Source: Oscillibacter sp.
Lineage (GTDB): Bacteria; Bacillota; Clostridia; Oscillospirales; Oscillospiraceae
Length of the DNA: 34,792 bases
Direction: 5' to 3'
Assembly: GCA_017527365.1 (NCBI GenBank)
Contig: JAFXQD010000025.1
Coordinates: 1 to 34,792 of the forward strand
Below, in pieces: positions 7,611-15,366 of this stretch (within the stretch, counting starts at the first letter, position 1; the number at the start of each line of letters is the position of its first letter). The notes beneath the pieces were generated by a model. That model did no database searches and was not told the DNA's origin. It saw only the letters and a program-made list of their open reading frames with translations. The position numbers and the translations under genes are program-made.

Positions 7611-9845
7611 TCAAATCATCGACAACTGTTTCTCTTCGGTGTCGTCCTGACGCAACGTCGCCCCGGCGGACGGCAACGTTTTCGCCCGGTAACGCGCCGG
7701 GTTTGCTATCGGCGTTTCCGACGCGGGAAGCGCCTTTTCCAACGTGTGCTTCCCTTTCAGCGCCATGACATTGACGCCCTGCGCGGAGCGCGCCGCCTTC
7801 GGCGGAATCATGGACGTGTGGAACAGCAGACAACGCGAGTCCGTAGAATAGAGCGCGATTTCCGTCTCTTCCGTCAGGGACAGCATGGAGACCAGAGGCG
7901 ATTTGTCGGAGTACGCCCCCGACAATCGGCGGCGGTTGGATTTGGTCTCATACGACGAGAGCGGGACGCGGGCGGCTTTGCCGTTTTCGAAAAAGAACAG
8001 CATAAAGCCGGAGTAGTCGCCGGGGAGCACGGCATAGAGCACGTTTTCGCCGGAATCCATGCCCAGTTTCGCCGGGAGGTAGTCGCCCAAGACGCTGGCT
8101 TTGGCGTCGTCGAACTCGCTCAGGCGCGTCTTGTAGACCTGACAGCGGTCGGTGAAGAACATGATTTCCGCGCCGGATGTCGTCTGGAACGACTGCCGGA
8201 GCGCGTCGCCCTCCTTGAACTTCTGCTCCCCGCCCATGCGCAGCGACAGCGGCGTGATTTTCTTGAAGTAGCCCTCCCGCGACAGGAACGCGTTCACGGG
8301 ATACTCGGCGGGGGCGTCGTCGGGCGCGTCGTCGGCGGCGTACTGGTACAATATCGCCGTGCGGCGCGGCTCGCCGTACTTCTTCGCGGCGGCGCGGAGT
8401 TCGCCTATGATAATCTTCCGCACGCGCTTCGGGTCGTCGAGCGTGGCTTGCAAATCGGCGGTTTCCGCTTCAAGCCCGCCGATTTCCTCCGTGCGCTTCA
8501 ATAAATACTCCCTGTTCAGGTTGCGGAGCTTGATTTCCGCCACATATTCCGCCTGCGTCTTGTCGATTCCAAAGCCTATCATGAGGTTCGGCACGACTTC
8601 GGATTCCTCTTCCGTCTCGCGGATGATTTTCACGGCGCGGTCGATGTCCAGCAGGATTTTCCGCAGGCCTTTCAGCAAATGCAGGCGCTCTTCCTTGCGG
8701 CGCAACGCGAACGCGACGCGCCGCCGCACGGATTCCGTGCGCCATGCCGCCCACTCCGACAGGATTTGACGGACGCCTAACACTTGCGGGACGCCGCGAA
8801 TCAGCACGTTGAAATTGCAGGCGAACGAATCTTCTAAGGGCGTGGACTTGAACAGCCGCGCCATGAGCTTGTCGGGGTCCGTCCCGCGCTTGAGGTCGAT
8901 AGCGAGCTTCAGCCCGGAAAGGTCGGTTTCGTCGCGCATGTCGGAAATTTCCCGCGCTTTCCCTTCCTTGATGAGTTTCGCCACCTTGTCTAAAATCGCC
9001 TCGGACGTGGCGGAGTAGGGGATTTCGTAAATCTCGATGAGGTTTTCCGCCTTGACGTAGCGGTACTTGGCGCGGACGCGGACGCTCCCGCGCCCGGTTT
9101 CGTAAATTTCGCGGATGGCGTCGGGGTCAAAGAGCAGTTCGCCGCCGGTGGGGAAATCGGGCGCCGGGAGGGTCGCGGACAAGTCGCAGTCGGGATTTTT
9201 CAGGAACGCGGCGGCGGTCTCGCACACCTCTTTCAGGTTGAACCCGCAGAACTGCGACGCCATGCCGACGGCTATGCCGCTGTTCGCCGACACTAGTATA
9301 TTCGGGAAAGTCGTCGGCAACAGGGACGGCTCTTTCATGGTGTTGTCGTAGTTGTCGACAAAGTCCACGGCGTCGGCGTCGAGGTCGCGGAAAAGCTCGT
9401 TGCAAATGGGCGTCAGCCGCGCCTCGGTGTATCGCGGCGCCGCGCAGGACATGTCCCGCGAATAGGACTTGCCAAAATTGCCCTTGGAATCGACAAAGGG
9501 CGTGAGCAACGCGCCGTAGCCGCTGGACAATCTTACCATGGTATCGTAGATTGCGGCGTCGCCGTGGGGGTTGAGGCGCATAGTCTGCCCGACGATGTTC
9601 GCGGACTTGGTGCGCGCCCCGCCCAGCAGGCCCATTTTGTACATGGTGTAGAGCAGTTTCCGGTGGGACGGCTTGAAGCCGTCGATTTCCGGGATGGCGC
9701 GGGAGACAATCACGCTCATGGCGTAAGGCATATAATTCGTCTCCAGCGTGCGGGTGATGGGCTCCTCCACGACGGCGGCGCGGAGCCCCATAACGTTCGG
9801 GTTGTTTTTATGCCCGCTCTCGGCGGGCGCGTTCTTCCTTGGCAT
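7611..9845 (-). CDS. parC: Type IIA topoisomerase A subunit (topoisomerase IV/gyrase A, clostridial type)
   Basis: 744 residues. It has the winged-helix and catalytic region ITRTLETNYMPYAMSVIVSRAIPEIDGFKPSHRK, the breakage-rejoining Tyr139 in CAAPRYTEARL, and DNA-gate and coiled-coil regions. The C-terminal beta-propeller is short and has no QRRGGKG-type GyrA box, which favours a topoisomerase IV role (decatenation) over supercoiling. The segment equal to the E. coli quinolone-determining region reads HGDAAIYD, with Ala97 where quinolone-sensitive GyrA has Ser83; the following Asp is kept. Its B partner is encoded upstream on the same strand but is separated by two toxin-antitoxin modules. 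AAGGA precedes ATG 9845. Confidence 0.92.
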   Translation of the reverse strand: MPRKNAPAESGHKNNPNVMGLRAAVVEEPITRTLETNYMPYAMSVIVSRAIPEIDGFKPSHRKLLYTMYKMGLLGGARTKSANIVGQTMRLNPHGDAAIYDTMVRLSSGYGALLTPFVDSKGNFGKSYSRDMSCAAPRYTEARLTPICNELFRDLDADAVDFVDNYDNTMKEPSLLPTTFPNILVSANSGIAVGMASQFCGFNLKEVCETAAAFLKNPDCDLSATLPAPDFPTGGELLFDPDAIREIYETGRGSVRVRAKYRYVKAENLIEIYEIPYSATSEAILDKVAKLIKEGKAREISDMRDETDLSGLKLAIDLKRGTDPDKLMARLFKSTPLEDSFACNFNVLIRGVPQVLGVRQILSEWAAWRTESVRRRVAFALRRKEERLHLLKGLRKILLDIDRAVKIIRETEEESEVVPNLMIGFGIDKTQAEYVAEIKLRNLNREYLLKRTEEIGGLEAETADLQATLDDPKRVRKIIIGELRAAAKKYGEPRRTAILYQYAADDAPDDAPAEYPVNAFLSREGYFKKITPLSLRMGGEQKFKEGDALRQSFQTTSGAEIMFFTDRCQVYKTRLSEFDDAKASVLGDYLPAKLGMDSGENVLYAVLPGDYSGFMLFFFENGKAARVPLSSYETKSNRRRLSGAYSDKSPLVSMLSLTEETEIALYSTDSRCLLFHTSMIPPKAARSAQGVNVMALKGKHTLEKALPASETPIANPARYRAKTLPSAGATLRQDDTEEKQLSMI

Positions 9846-9881
9846 ACCGTGTCCTTATCCTTTTAAGTTTAGCATTGCGAT

Positions 9882-10151
9882 TCAGCGGTCTTCGTAGTGT
9901 CCGCGACAGTAAAGAATATAAATTCTCCCGTTCTCCATATGGTAAACAAGGCGGTTGGTGTCGTCGATTCTTCTGCTGTATTCGCCTTGCAGATTTCCCC
10001 GCAAGGCTTCCGGCTTTCCGATTCCCGCTAAAACGCCGTTTCGCTCAATATCCCAAATCAACAAGTTGATTCGTTTCAGGGTCTTTTTGTCCTGCGACTG
10101 CCAGTAGAGGTAATCCGCCCATGCGTCGTCCGACCAGATTTTTTCACTCAT
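9882..10151 (-). CDS. yoeB: YoeB/Txe-type mRNA interferase toxin
   Basis: 89 residues with the RelE/YoeB fold pattern: IWSDDAWADYLYWQ at the N-terminus, INLLIWDIERNG, GKPEALRGNLQGEYSRRID, NRLVYHMENG and a C-terminal ILYCRGHYEDR. Candidate catalytic residues are Glu48, Arg61/67, His85 and Tyr86, so the active site looks complete. Such toxins cut mRNA in the ribosomal A site. ATG 10151 overlaps the end of the antitoxin gene by 8 bp, the usual coupling. It lies 36 bp before the topoisomerase A gene. Confidence 0.93.
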   Translation of the reverse strand: MSEKIWSDDAWADYLYWQSQDKKTLKRINLLIWDIERNGVLAGIGKPEALRGNLQGEYSRRIDDTNRLVYHMENGRIYILYCRGHYEDR

Positions 10152-10407
10152 CTTCGACCTCAATCAGTTCATGGGCGGTTCCCTTGCCTTCGCGGAGTTC
10201 CCGCATGGACTTCAACACCCGCGCCTGATTGACGGGGCTGAAAAACGGGTCGCCGGAGATTTCAAACGGAATCCGGTTTTCCCGTAGCACAGCCTTGACA
10301 AACATACAAACCGCAGTAGAAGCGTCCATCCCGGCGGCGGCGCAGAACTCATTAAACCTGTCCCGCTCGTATTCGTCCATATTGACTGTCATTGTCGCCT
10401 GTGCCAT
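10144..10407 (-). CDS. relB: RelB/DinJ-family antitoxin
   Basis: 87 residues: an N-terminal ribbon-helix-helix (MTVNMDEYERDRFNEFCAAAGMDASTAVCMFVKAVL), then the typical RIPFEISGDPFFSP segment of DinJ/RelB proteins, and a charged C-terminus that would wrap the toxin. It neutralises the overlapping YoeB toxin and probably autoregulates through the RHH domain. AAAGGAG precedes ATG 10407. Confidence 0.93.
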   Translation of the reverse strand: MAQATMTVNMDEYERDRFNEFCAAAGMDASTAVCMFVKAVLRENRIPFEISGDPFFSPVNQARVLKSMRELREGKGTAHELIEVEDE

Positions 10408-10472
10408 GTCGCGTTTCTCCTTTCACGAAATGCCTGTGATTGCGGCGCCTCCGGATTTCTTTTCCTGAAATC

Positions 10473-10868
10473 TCACGAAATGTCAAGTTTGGCTTTCAAC
10501 GCCTCTTGCAAGACGGCGGAGAAATCCAGTCCGGCGCGTTCGGAAAGCGTGTTGAGCCAGTTCGGGATAGCGAGCGTTTTGCTGACGGGGCGGTTGTCGT
10601 AGAGTTCCCGGTACCGGGCGGTGTCGCAGAAAATCAGGGAAACGATTTCCCCGTCGCGGCTCCTCACGTTCCGCAGGTCGGACGGCGGCGGAATCGGCTC
10701 CCCGTCCTCCTCATGGTCGTAGAGCATGAGGCAAAGCGCGTCCTCCGCCATTTCCAGCGCTTCCGGCAACGTCGCGCCGCACGTGCAACAGCCGTCGATG
10801 TCGGGGAACTCCACGGAATAGCCGTTTTCCTCTTTCGCAAATACCGCCGGATACGCGTACTTCGCCAT
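10473..10868 (-). CDS. hicB: HicB-family antitoxin
   Basis: 131 residues: an RNase-H-like HicB fold at the N-terminus (YPAVFAKEENGYSVEFPDIDGCCTCGATLPEALEMAEDAL) and a C-terminal RHH-like DNA-binding segment (KTLAIPNWLNTLSERAGLDFSAVLQEALKAKL). It follows the hicA frame by 4 bp. The antitoxin frame is intact although its toxin gene is shifted. Confidence 0.9.
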   Translation of the reverse strand: MAKYAYPAVFAKEENGYSVEFPDIDGCCTCGATLPEALEMAEDALCLMLYDHEEDGEPIPPPSDLRNVRSRDGEIVSLIFCDTARYRELYDNRPVSKTLAIPNWLNTLSERAGLDFSAVLQEALKAKLDIS

Positions 10869-10872
10869 AGTC

Positions 10873-11063
10873 TCACTCCTTTTCCATGCCCGCGCTTTTT
10901 TGAATGGATTTCAACGTCCCCGCCGGGACTTCCTGCGAACCGTGGCGGGGACTTGAAACTTTTTCCCCGTGCGGCGGCTTATCCAGATTTCGTGCCGACT
11001 TCCTTCCCGGTACAGGTAGCAGTCATTTTCCCGCAGTATCTTTTTTAATTCGCTGACTTTCAT
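10873..11063 (-). pseudogene. hicA: hicA toxin gene with a single-base frameshift
   Basis: From ATG 11063 the frame reads MKVSELKKILRENDCYLYREG, then SRHEIWISRRTGKKFQV, an N-terminal HicA double-stranded-RNA-binding-like fold, and then runs to an early TGA. In the frame one base away the family's C-terminus continues as RHGSQEVPAGTLKSIQKSAG and stops at TGA 10875-10873. The shift falls at a run of four C on the - strand in the Q-V-P-R-H region; one more C would restore a 63-residue HicA. The ATG overlaps the stop of the B-subunit gene (ATGA). It could be a true loss-of-toxin mutation, a phase-variable tract or a sequencing error. Confidence 0.85.
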
Positions 11064-13066
11064 GAAATATCCGCCATTTCAAGGTACTCATATCCGTGGG
11101 CGGCGATATGCTCCTTGCGCCCTTGCAGATTGTTTCCAAGCAACAGCTCGAATATTTGCGCGGTGCGCCCGGCGTCCTCCGGCATGACGCGTATCAAACG
11201 CCGCGTGTCCGGGTTCATGGTCGTAAGCCACATCATGTCGGGGTCGTTCTCGCCTAACCCTTTGGAGCGGTCAATTTTGACTTTCTTGCCCGACAGCTTT
11301 TTCAGAATGTCGTTCTTTTCGGCGTCGGAGTAGGCGAACCACGTCTTGCCGCCGCAGTTGATTTCGAACAGCGGCGTCTCGGCGATATACACATAGCCCT
11401 GTTCGATGAGCGCGGGCGTGAGGCGGTAGAGCATGGTTAGAATGAGCGTGCGGATTTGGAAGCCGTCCACGTCGCCGTCGGTGCAAATCACGACTTTGTT
11501 CCAGCGCAGGTTTTTCAGGTCGAACGCCGCCAAATCCTTGACGCGGCGGTTCTGGACTTCCACGCCGCAACCTAACACGCGTATCAAATCCGTGATAATC
11601 TCGCTCTTGAAAATCGCGCCGTAGTCGGCTTTGAGGCAGTTCAGGATTTTGCCGCGCACGGGCATAATGCCCTGATATTCGGCGTCGCGGCTGAGTTTGA
11701 CGCTCCCAAGGGCGGAATCGCCCTCGACAATATAGATTTCGCGCCTGTCGGGGTCGCGGGAGCGGCAGTCCACGAACTTCTGCACGCGGTTGGCGATGTC
11801 GATGTTGCCGGAGAGCTTTTTCTTGATATTGAGGCGGGCTTTCTCCGCGCTTTCGCGGCTCCGCTTGTTAATCAGGATTTGCTCCGCGACGCGTTCGGCG
11901 TCCTGCCGGTTCTCGATGAGCCACACTTCCAGATTGGAGCGCAGGAACTCCGTCATAGCCTCGCGGACGAACTTGTTGGTGATGGATTTTTTCGTCTGGT
12001 TCTCATAGGAAGTCTGGGTGGAGAAGTTGTTGGAGACGAACACAAGGCAGTCCTCAATATCTTCCCAAGCCACTTTTGATTCGTTCTTTTGGTACTTGCC
12101 CTGTTCGCGGAGGTACTTGTCGAACGCGGAGACAAAAGCGGACTTTGCGGCTTTTTCGGGGCTTCCGCCGTGCTCAAGATAGCTGGAATTGTGGTAGTGC
12201 TCGATAACGTGGGCGCGGTTGGAGAAGCGGAACGCGCACGAAAGGCGCACTTTGTACTCGTCCTTATCGTCCCTGTCGCGCCCCTGCCGCTCCGCCGACC
12301 AGAACGCTGTGTCGGTCAAAGCGTTGTCGCCGGACAACTCGCCGACATAATCCGCGATGCCGTTGGAATAGAGGAAGTCGGAGGTTTCAAATTTGCCGGG
12401 GGCGGTCTCGTTCTCGAAGCGGAAGGAAATCCCGGCGTTGACGACCGCCTGACGCTTGATAACGTCGGTAAAAAACGCGGGCGGGATGTTAATGTCCGTG
12501 AATACGTCCAAATCGGGAAGCCAGCGAATGCAAGTTCCGGTTTCGCGGGCGCGGCTGCGGGGCAGGGGCGTCTTTTGGAGCCCGCCGACGATTTCCCCGC
12601 GCTCAAAGCGCAGTTTGTACTCGAAGCCGTCGCGCCTTACGGTCACGTCCATATAGCGGGAGGCGTACTGCGTGGCGCAGGCGCCCAAGCCGTTGAGCCC
12701 CAACGAATACTCGTAGCTGTCGCCCGTCAAGTTGTCGTACTTGCCCCCGGCGTAGAGTTCGCAGAATACGAGCTCCCAGTTGTAACGCCCCTCTTTTTCG
12801 TTCCAGTCCACCGGACAGCCGCGCCCGGCGTCCCGGACTTCTATGGAGTTGTCTAAAAAGCGGCGGACGGTAATTAAGTTCCCGTGACCCTCGCGGGCCT
12901 CGTCGATGGAGTTGGAAAGAATCTCAAAGACGGCGTGCTCGCAGCCGTCGAGACCGTCGGAGCCGAAGATGACGCCGGGGCGCTTGCGCACGCGTTCGGC
13001 GCCTTTCAGGGACGATATGCTGTCGTTGCCGTAATCTTGTTTCGGGGTCTGCTTTTTGCCTGCCAT
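11060..13066 (-). CDS. parE: Type IIA topoisomerase B subunit (topoisomerase IV/gyrase B, clostridial type)
   Basis: 668 residues. The GHKL ATPase motifs are FEILSNSIDEAREG, VRDAGRGCPVD and SLGLNGLGACAT. The TOPRIM metal site is EIYIVEGDSALG (family usually EGDSAGG) with CTDGDVDGFQIRTLILTMLYR, and KGLGENDPDMMW follows. It powers strand passage by the A subunit. The frame extends upstream to 13192, but ATG 13066 is chosen because GGAGGA sits directly before it and the longer version covers the promoter. The first gene of the leftward run, it overlaps the hicA start by 4 bp. The unusual motifs agree with those I know from Clostridia, so they are not a sign of decay. Confidence 0.93.
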   Translation of the reverse strand: MAGKKQTPKQDYGNDSISSLKGAERVRKRPGVIFGSDGLDGCEHAVFEILSNSIDEAREGHGNLITVRRFLDNSIEVRDAGRGCPVDWNEKEGRYNWELVFCELYAGGKYDNLTGDSYEYSLGLNGLGACATQYASRYMDVTVRRDGFEYKLRFERGEIVGGLQKTPLPRSRARETGTCIRWLPDLDVFTDINIPPAFFTDVIKRQAVVNAGISFRFENETAPGKFETSDFLYSNGIADYVGELSGDNALTDTAFWSAERQGRDRDDKDEYKVRLSCAFRFSNRAHVIEHYHNSSYLEHGGSPEKAAKSAFVSAFDKYLREQGKYQKNESKVAWEDIEDCLVFVSNNFSTQTSYENQTKKSITNKFVREAMTEFLRSNLEVWLIENRQDAERVAEQILINKRSRESAEKARLNIKKKLSGNIDIANRVQKFVDCRSRDPDRREIYIVEGDSALGSVKLSRDAEYQGIMPVRGKILNCLKADYGAIFKSEIITDLIRVLGCGVEVQNRRVKDLAAFDLKNLRWNKVVICTDGDVDGFQIRTLILTMLYRLTPALIEQGYVYIAETPLFEINCGGKTWFAYSDAEKNDILKKLSGKKVKIDRSKGLGENDPDMMWLTTMNPDTRRLIRVMPEDAGRTAQIFELLLGNNLQGRKEHIAAHGYEYLEMADIS

Positions 13067-13109
13067 AGTTCCTCCAAAACGCCGCCAAGGGCGGAATGCG
13101 TGTCGTTGA

Positions 13110-13131
13110 CCGCTTTTCGCCCGAAAAGCGG
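13110..13131 (-). promoter_or_regulatory. Stem-loop at the 5' end of the parE transcript
   Basis: An 8- to 10-bp perfect stem (13110-13117 with 13124-13131, CGCCCG loop region) lies where the leftward transcript from the promoter at 13140-13168 should begin. Such a 5'-terminal hairpin could protect the mRNA or tune expression. There is no T-run. Confidence 0.45.
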
Positions 13132-13139
13132 ATTGCGGC

Positions 13140-13168
13140 AGTATAGCACACTTTCCCGGCGATTGCAA
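13140..13168 (-). promoter_or_regulatory. parE operon promoter
   Basis: Read on the - strand: TTGCAA (13168-13163), 17-bp spacer, TATACT (13145-13140). It drives the leftward topoisomerase/toxin-antitoxin run. It is back-to-back with the GT2 promoter, with 18 bp between the two -35 boxes. Confidence 0.7.
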
Positions 13169-13186
13169 GCCCCCGCAAATTGACGC

Positions 13187-13215
13187 TTGCAAAACGTCCG
13201 GACAGCGTATATAAT
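13187..13215 (+). promoter_or_regulatory. Promoter of the glycan gene cluster
   Basis: TTGCAA 13187-13192, 17-bp spacer, TATAAT 13210-13215, a near-consensus promoter 38 bp before the GT2 start. No other convincing promoter was found until 31187, so this one may drive transcription deep into the GTPase island. Confidence 0.7.
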
Positions 13216-13252
13216 GTCCCCCGCTAACAAATCGGCGAAAGGCAGGAGTAAA

Positions 13253-14140
13253 ATGGACAGTTTATATCTCGTCATGCCGGCCTATAACGAGGAAGCGAAC
13301 ATAGAAGAGGTAGTGCGGGCGTGGTATCCGATTCTGGAGGGGAAGGACGAGGCGTCGCGGATGGTCGTCGCGGACAGCGGCAGCACGGACGGCACCCACC
13401 GGATTTTGGAATCCTTGCAAGTCGAATTTCCGAAGCTGGAAATTTTATCCGACACGGGCAAACAGCACGGCCCGAAAGTCATTGCGCTGTACGGCCACGC
13501 AATCCGGCGCGGCGCGGACTACATTTTCCAGACCGATTCCGACGGGCAGACGAACCCGGCGGAGTTTGCGCGTTTCTGGAATCTGCGCGAACGCTACGCC
13601 GGGGTGTTCGGATTCCGCAAGGAGCGCGGCGACGGGAAAATCCGCGCTTTCGTGGAGCGCGTCGTGTGCCTGTTGCTCAACCTGTACTTCCGCGTGAGCG
13701 TCCCCGACGCCAACGCGCCCTTCCGCCTCATGCGAGCCGACGCCGCGGCGAAGTACCTGCCCCGCATGAAGCCCGACTACAACCTTCCCAACATCATGAT
13801 GACGACCTTTTTCGCCTACTACAAGGAGAAGATACGTTTCAAGAAAGTGACGTTCCGTCCGCGCCAAGCGGGGAAGAACTCGGTGAACGTCTGGAAAATC
13901 GCGCAAATCGGCTGGAAGGCGCTGTGGGATTTCCGGGCGTTCCGCAAGGAGATGAAAGAGGACGCGGAAAAGGCGTTGCCGCAAGCGACAGGCCGTCTGC
14001 CGGAGGCGGCGCCGGATATGCCGGAAAGCGCGTGGGGCGACGCGGAAGGCGCGGACGTAACGGAAGGCGCGAAGACGCAAGCGGACGCGCCGAAAATCGA
14101 ATTGGGCAAAGCGCCGGACGGGAAAGAGAGCGAACTTTGA
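13253..14140 (+). CDS. Family 2 glycosyltransferase (DPM/GtrB-like)
   Basis: 295 residues. The GT-A fold starts at the N-terminus (LYLVMPAYNEEANIEEVVR), with VVADSGSTDGTHRIL and the metal/nucleotide DxD as D95-S-D97 (TDSDGQ). APFRLMRADAA and NSVNVWKIAQIGWKALWDF fit polyprenyl-phosphate-sugar synthases such as GtrB or dolichol-phosphate-mannose synthase. No membrane helices follow the catalytic domain; instead there is a Glu/Ala/Pro-rich tail of about 65 residues. It likely makes a lipid-linked sugar on the cytoplasmic face, and the GtrA gene that follows fits a flippase partner. AGGAG precedes ATG 13253; the frame upstream of it overlaps the promoter. Confidence 0.9.
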   Translation: MDSLYLVMPAYNEEANIEEVVRAWYPILEGKDEASRMVVADSGSTDGTHRILESLQVEFPKLEILSDTGKQHGPKVIALYGHAIRRGADYIFQTDSDGQTNPAEFARFWNLRERYAGVFGFRKERGDGKIRAFVERVVCLLLNLYFRVSVPDANAPFRLMRADAAAKYLPRMKPDYNLPNIMMTTFFAYYKEKIRFKKVTFRPRQAGKNSVNVWKIAQIGWKALWDFRAFRKEMKEDAEKALPQATGRLPEAAPDMPESAWGDAEGADVTEGAKTQADAPKIELGKAPDGKESEL

Positions 14141-14151
14141 ATTTTGAGAAA

Positions 14152-14565
14152 ATGAAAGCCCTTTGCACGCGCTATCAGGACGTGATTCCCTACCTGTTTT
14201 TCGGCGTGTGCACGACGCTGGTCAATATGGCGGCGTACTGGGTCGCGGCGTATCCGCTGGGGTTGGGCGTCGCGGCGTCCACCGTTATCGCGTGGGTGTT
14301 GGCGGTGCTGTTCGCCTACGTCACAAACCGCCGCTGGGTGTTCCACAGCGAGGCGCGGACGGCGCCCGAAATCCTGCGGGAAACGGCGTCGTTTTTCTCC
14401 TGCCGCCTTGCCACCGGATTGCTGGATTTAGGCTGTATGTTCCTGTTCGCGGACGTTCTGCACTGGAACGACCTGCTGATAAAGGCGCTGGACAACGTCC
14501 TTGTGATAGTCCTGAACTACGCCGCAAGCAAACTTTTGATTTTCAAGAAACGGGAGGGCGCATGA
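14152..14565 (+). CDS. GtrA-family membrane protein
   Basis: 137 residues with four hydrophobic helices: DVIPYLFFGVCTTLVNMAAYW, the ASTVIAWVLAVLFAYVTNRRWVF region with the family's N-R-x-W-V-F, FFSCRLATGLLDLGCMFLF, and a final helix ending YAASKLLIFKKR. GtrA proteins are thought to flip polyprenyl-phosphate sugars made by a GtrB-type GT2, which is the gene before. ATG 14152 has no clear ribosome binding site. A TTG at 14137 overlapping the GT2 stop, with GGAAAGAGAG upstream, is an alternative start that adds five residues. Confidence 0.9.
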   Translation: MKALCTRYQDVIPYLFFGVCTTLVNMAAYWVAAYPLGLGVAASTVIAWVLAVLFAYVTNRRWVFHSEARTAPEILRETASFFSCRLATGLLDLGCMFLFADVLHWNDLLIKALDNVLVIVLNYAASKLLIFKKREGA

Positions 14566-15341
14566 TAAAGCTAATCGCCGCCGACATGGACGGCACCTTG
14601 CTGGACAGCCGCAAGAACCTGCCCCCGGATTTTGAGGCATGGGTCGAAAGCCATCCGGAAATCCGCGTGGCAATCGCAAGCGGGCGGCAGTATTACACGC
14701 TCTACGGGAACTTTTCCCCCGCCGTGCGCGACAAACTGCTCTATATCGCGGAAAACGGCGCGCTGGTGTTCGAGCGCGGGGAAACGCTATACCGGAATGT
14801 CATGGAGACGGCGGACGTGTTGGCTTGCCTGCGGGCGGCGCAAGGCTTGCCGTGGGTCTACCCGATACTCTGCGGGGTAAAATCGGCTTGGACGGTTCGC
14901 GCCCCGGAGAATGTCGAGGCACAGGCGCGGACGTACTACCGCCGTCTGGCGTACTTGGAGACGTTGGAAAGCGCGTTGGGGCGGGACGACTTTGTGAAAA
15001 TCGCGCTTTACGTCGAGGGGTACAAGGCGGCGGAGACGGTTTCCCGCTTCCGGGGGCTGGAGCCGCGTTTACATCCGGTGGTGTCCGGCCCCGACTGGAT
15101 TGACGTTGCAAACGCGTCGGTAAGCAAAGGGGCGGCGTTGCGGAGCATTCAGGGGCGTTACGGGATTGCGGCGGATGAATGCGCGGCTTTTGGGGACTAT
15201 ATGAACGACTACGCGCTGTTGCAAGCCGTCGGGGAGAGCTACGCAATGGCGAACGCCTGCGCGGAATTGAAGGCCGTCGCCAAATACGTGACCGCCTCCA
15301 ACGACGAGGACGGCGTAATGAAAGTTTTGCGCGCTTTTTAA
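14562..15341 (+). CDS. HAD-superfamily (Cof-type) phosphatase
   Basis: 259 residues. Motif I is AADMDGTLLDSRK at the N-terminus (nucleophile and acid/base Asp), motif II AIASGRQY, motif III around VSKGAALRSIQGRYGI, and motif IV AAFGDYMNDYALLQ. The large C2-type cap between motifs II and III (about residues 80-180) marks the Cof/sugar-phosphatase group. Its start overlaps the GtrA stop (ATGA) with GGGAGGG upstream, so it is translationally coupled. Its position suggests a sugar-phosphate substrate, but that is inference. Confidence 0.92.
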   Translation: MIKLIAADMDGTLLDSRKNLPPDFEAWVESHPEIRVAIASGRQYYTLYGNFSPAVRDKLLYIAENGALVFERGETLYRNVMETADVLACLRAAQGLPWVYPILCGVKSAWTVRAPENVEAQARTYYRRLAYLETLESALGRDDFVKIALYVEGYKAAETVSRFRGLEPRLHPVVSGPDWIDVANASVSKGAALRSIQGRYGIAADECAAFGDYMNDYALLQAVGESYAMANACAELKAVAKYVTASNDEDGVMKVLRAF

Positions 15342-15366
15342 TTTTTGAACGGAGACATTCTTACAC

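Noticed and set aside
11060-13066. TOPRIM motif EGDSALG as a sign of a decayed B subunit
   Set aside because: As I recall, clostridial homologues share this form, and all other ATPase and metal-site motifs are intact.
13321-14565. 414-codon + strand frame overlapping the GT2 and GtrA genes
   Set aside because: Out of frame with two recognisable proteins and composed of Arg/Gly/Ala-rich sequence without motifs.
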